A DNA stretch of 64,000 nt from Candidatus Mailhella merdavium (GTDB lineage: Bacteria > Desulfobacterota > Desulfovibrionia > Desulfovibrionales > Desulfovibrionaceae), in contig DWXS01000042.1 of NCBI GenBank assembly GCA_019119045.1, forward strand, positions 1-64,000. Reading direction: 5' to 3'. The first letter of the stretch is position 1. Every line of letters starts with the position of its first letter. The notes beneath the pieces are model-generated. The model saw only the letters and a program-made list of their open reading frames with translations, made no database searches and was not told the DNA's origin. Shown here one piece after another: positions 62,968 to 64,000 of the stretch. The position numbers and the translations under genes were made by a program.

Positions 62968-64000
62968 ATGGCATTGTACACAAAAGAGGAAGCTCTGGCC
63001 TATCACAGAGATCCCCGCCCCGGAAAACTGGAAGTTGTTCTGACAAAACCCTTTGCCAACCAGAAAGACCTCTCTCTGGCCTATTCGCCCGGCGTGGCCG
63101 AAGCCTGCATGGAAATATATCGCGACCCCGCCAAAGCCGCTCTCTATACCGGCCGCTCCAATCTCGTGGCCGTGGTCAGCAACGGTACGGCTGTGCTGGG
63201 TCTCGGCGACATAGGGCCGCTGGCAGGCAAACCCGTCATGGAAGGCAAGGGCGTGCTGTTCAAGCACTTCGCCGGAATCGACGTTTATGACATCAACCTG
63301 GATGCCAAAGATCCCGATAAACTGATTGAGATTGTTCAGGCCCTCGAACCCACCTTCGGCGGCATCAACCTCGAAGACATCAAGGCTCCGGAATGCTTCT
63401 ACATTGAACGGGAACTGAAGAAAAAAATGAGCATTCCCGTCTTCCACGATGATCAGCACGGAACAGCCATCATCTCCGGGGCCGCACTGCTCAACGCCTG
63501 CGAAATAAGCGGCCGCAAGCTTGAGGAAGTGCGCGTAGTCACGGTAGGAGCGGGAGCAGCAGGCATAGCCTGCGCCGAATTTTATTGCAGTCTCGGCGTC
63601 CAGCGGGAAAATATCTTCATGTTTGATTCCCGCGGCCTGATCCATCAGGGACGCAAGGATCTGAACGAATACAAGGCGCGCTTTGCCCAGAAACAGGATA
63701 TGGGCGATCTGGCGGCCTGCATGAAGGGCGCCCATCTCTTCCTCGGCCTGTCCAAGGGCAATCTGGTCTCGCAGGATATGGTGCGCTCCATGGCTTCGCA
63801 TCCCGTCATCTTCGCCATGGCCAACCCCGTACCGGAAATCACCTATGAAGCCGCCAAGGAGGCCAGACCCGACTGCATCATGGGTACAGGACGCTCCGAC
63901 TATCCGAACCAGATCAACAACGTCTCCGGTTTTCCCTATATTTTCCGGGGCGCGCTGGACGTCGAGGCAACGGAAATCAACGAAGCCATGAAGGTGGCGG
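62968..64000 (+). CDS. maeB: Malic enzyme (NADP-type, partial at window end)
   Basis: First 344 codons of an oxidative decarboxylase turning malate to pyruvate. Malic enzyme motifs are [65 protein letters not shown], and the NAD(P)-binding [20 protein letters not shown] 62968 follows AAGGGAA. The ORF track missed it because it runs off the window. The length and VGPLAGK-type sequence resemble the long MaeB form, which would have a phosphotransacetylase domain beyond the window; that is not visible here. It follows the fumarase genes by 119 bases. Confidence 0.92.
   Translation, partial: MALYTKEEALAYHRDPRPGKLEVVLTKPFANQKDLSLAYSPGVAEACMEIYRDPAKAALYTGRSNLVAVVSNGTAVLGLGDIGPLAGKPVMEGKGVLFKHFAGIDVYDINLDAKDPDKLIEIVQALEPTFGGINLEDIKAPECFYIERELKKKMSIPVFHDDQHGTAIISGAALLNACEISGRKLEEVRVVTVGAGAAGIACAEFYCSLGVQRENIFMFDSRGLIHQGRKDLNEYKARFAQKQDMGDLAACMKGAHLFLGLSKGNLVSQDMVRSMASHPVIFAMANPVPEITYEAAKEARPDCIMGTGRSDYPNQINNVSGFPYIFRGALDVEATEINEAMKVA

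Noticed and set aside
1-64000. CRISPR arrays, prophage or intact insertion sequences
   Set aside because: No regularly spaced direct repeats, no phage structural genes, and no transposase or integrase ORF were seen.

Overview
The window looks like chromosome from a Desulfovibrionaceae-type sulfate/sulfite-reducing bacterium. The main evidence is a DsrC protein with the conserved C-terminal cysteines, a TrmD carrying an extra C-terminal methyltransferase-like domain beside rimM and rplS, and a DVU0524-like protein directly upstream of flgM. Most of the window is compact and GC-rich, with AT-rich pockets in several intergenic regions. Host-associated traits (arginine-dependent acid resistance, many transporters and multidrug pumps) fit a gut or other anaerobic habitat, but that is inference.

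Layout. 1-3.1 kb: polar amino-acid ABC transporter (ATPase, binding protein, two permeases). 3.3-7.0 kb: a GNAT acetyltransferase, a flavin-binding NimA-like protein, one copy of a dispersed repeat, and a restriction-modification pair. 7.2-10.8 kb: exported protein, VWA-OmpA protein, DsrC, CBS protein, YchJ-like protein, all on the minus strand. 11.3-18.7 kb: translation and secretion block ffh-rpsP-khpA-rimM-trmD-rplS-rnhB-yraN-rsmI-smpB. 19-21.1 kb: pyruvoyl arginine decarboxylase plus arginine/agmatine antiporter, like chlamydial AaxBC. 21.2 kb: tRNA-Ala(CGC) with its own promoter and terminator. 21.7-26.0 kb: an ankyrin-repeat gene broken by a UGA, an EamA transporter, DVU0524-like protein plus FlgM, and a patatin. 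26.7-32.5 kb: amidase, gmhB, DedA, purine permease, ppa. 32.9-39.9 kb: KefB-like antiporter, DHH protein, CbiR-like protein, Maf, nitroreductase, ThiM and ThiE. 40-45.8 kb: MATE pump, APC permease plus acetamidase, ArsR-controlled metal permease.

45.9-49.7 kb is a de novo thiazole/thiamine operon (thiS-G-H-F-E) led by a TPP riboswitch with an intrinsic terminator. 49.8-57.7 kb is the most unusual region: a divergent 1007-residue sigma-54 activator faces an operon for an Fe-S/FAD GltD-like oxidoreductase, a fumarate-reductase/AprA-like flavoprotein and a DASS-family anion transporter. A good sigma-54 promoter lies just before the operon, and the transporter gene is interrupted by an in-frame UGA. 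I read this as an inducible reductive pathway for an imported organic anion whose substrate cannot be told from sequence. 58-61 kb: cupin, then a MerR regulator divergent from a MATE pump with a MerR-type promoter. 61.4-64 kb: two-subunit class I fumarase and a malic enzyme that runs off the end.

No CRISPR array, rRNA, intact insertion sequence or prophage was seen. Start codons were adjusted from the ORF track where a ribosome binding site or family length favoured a different start.
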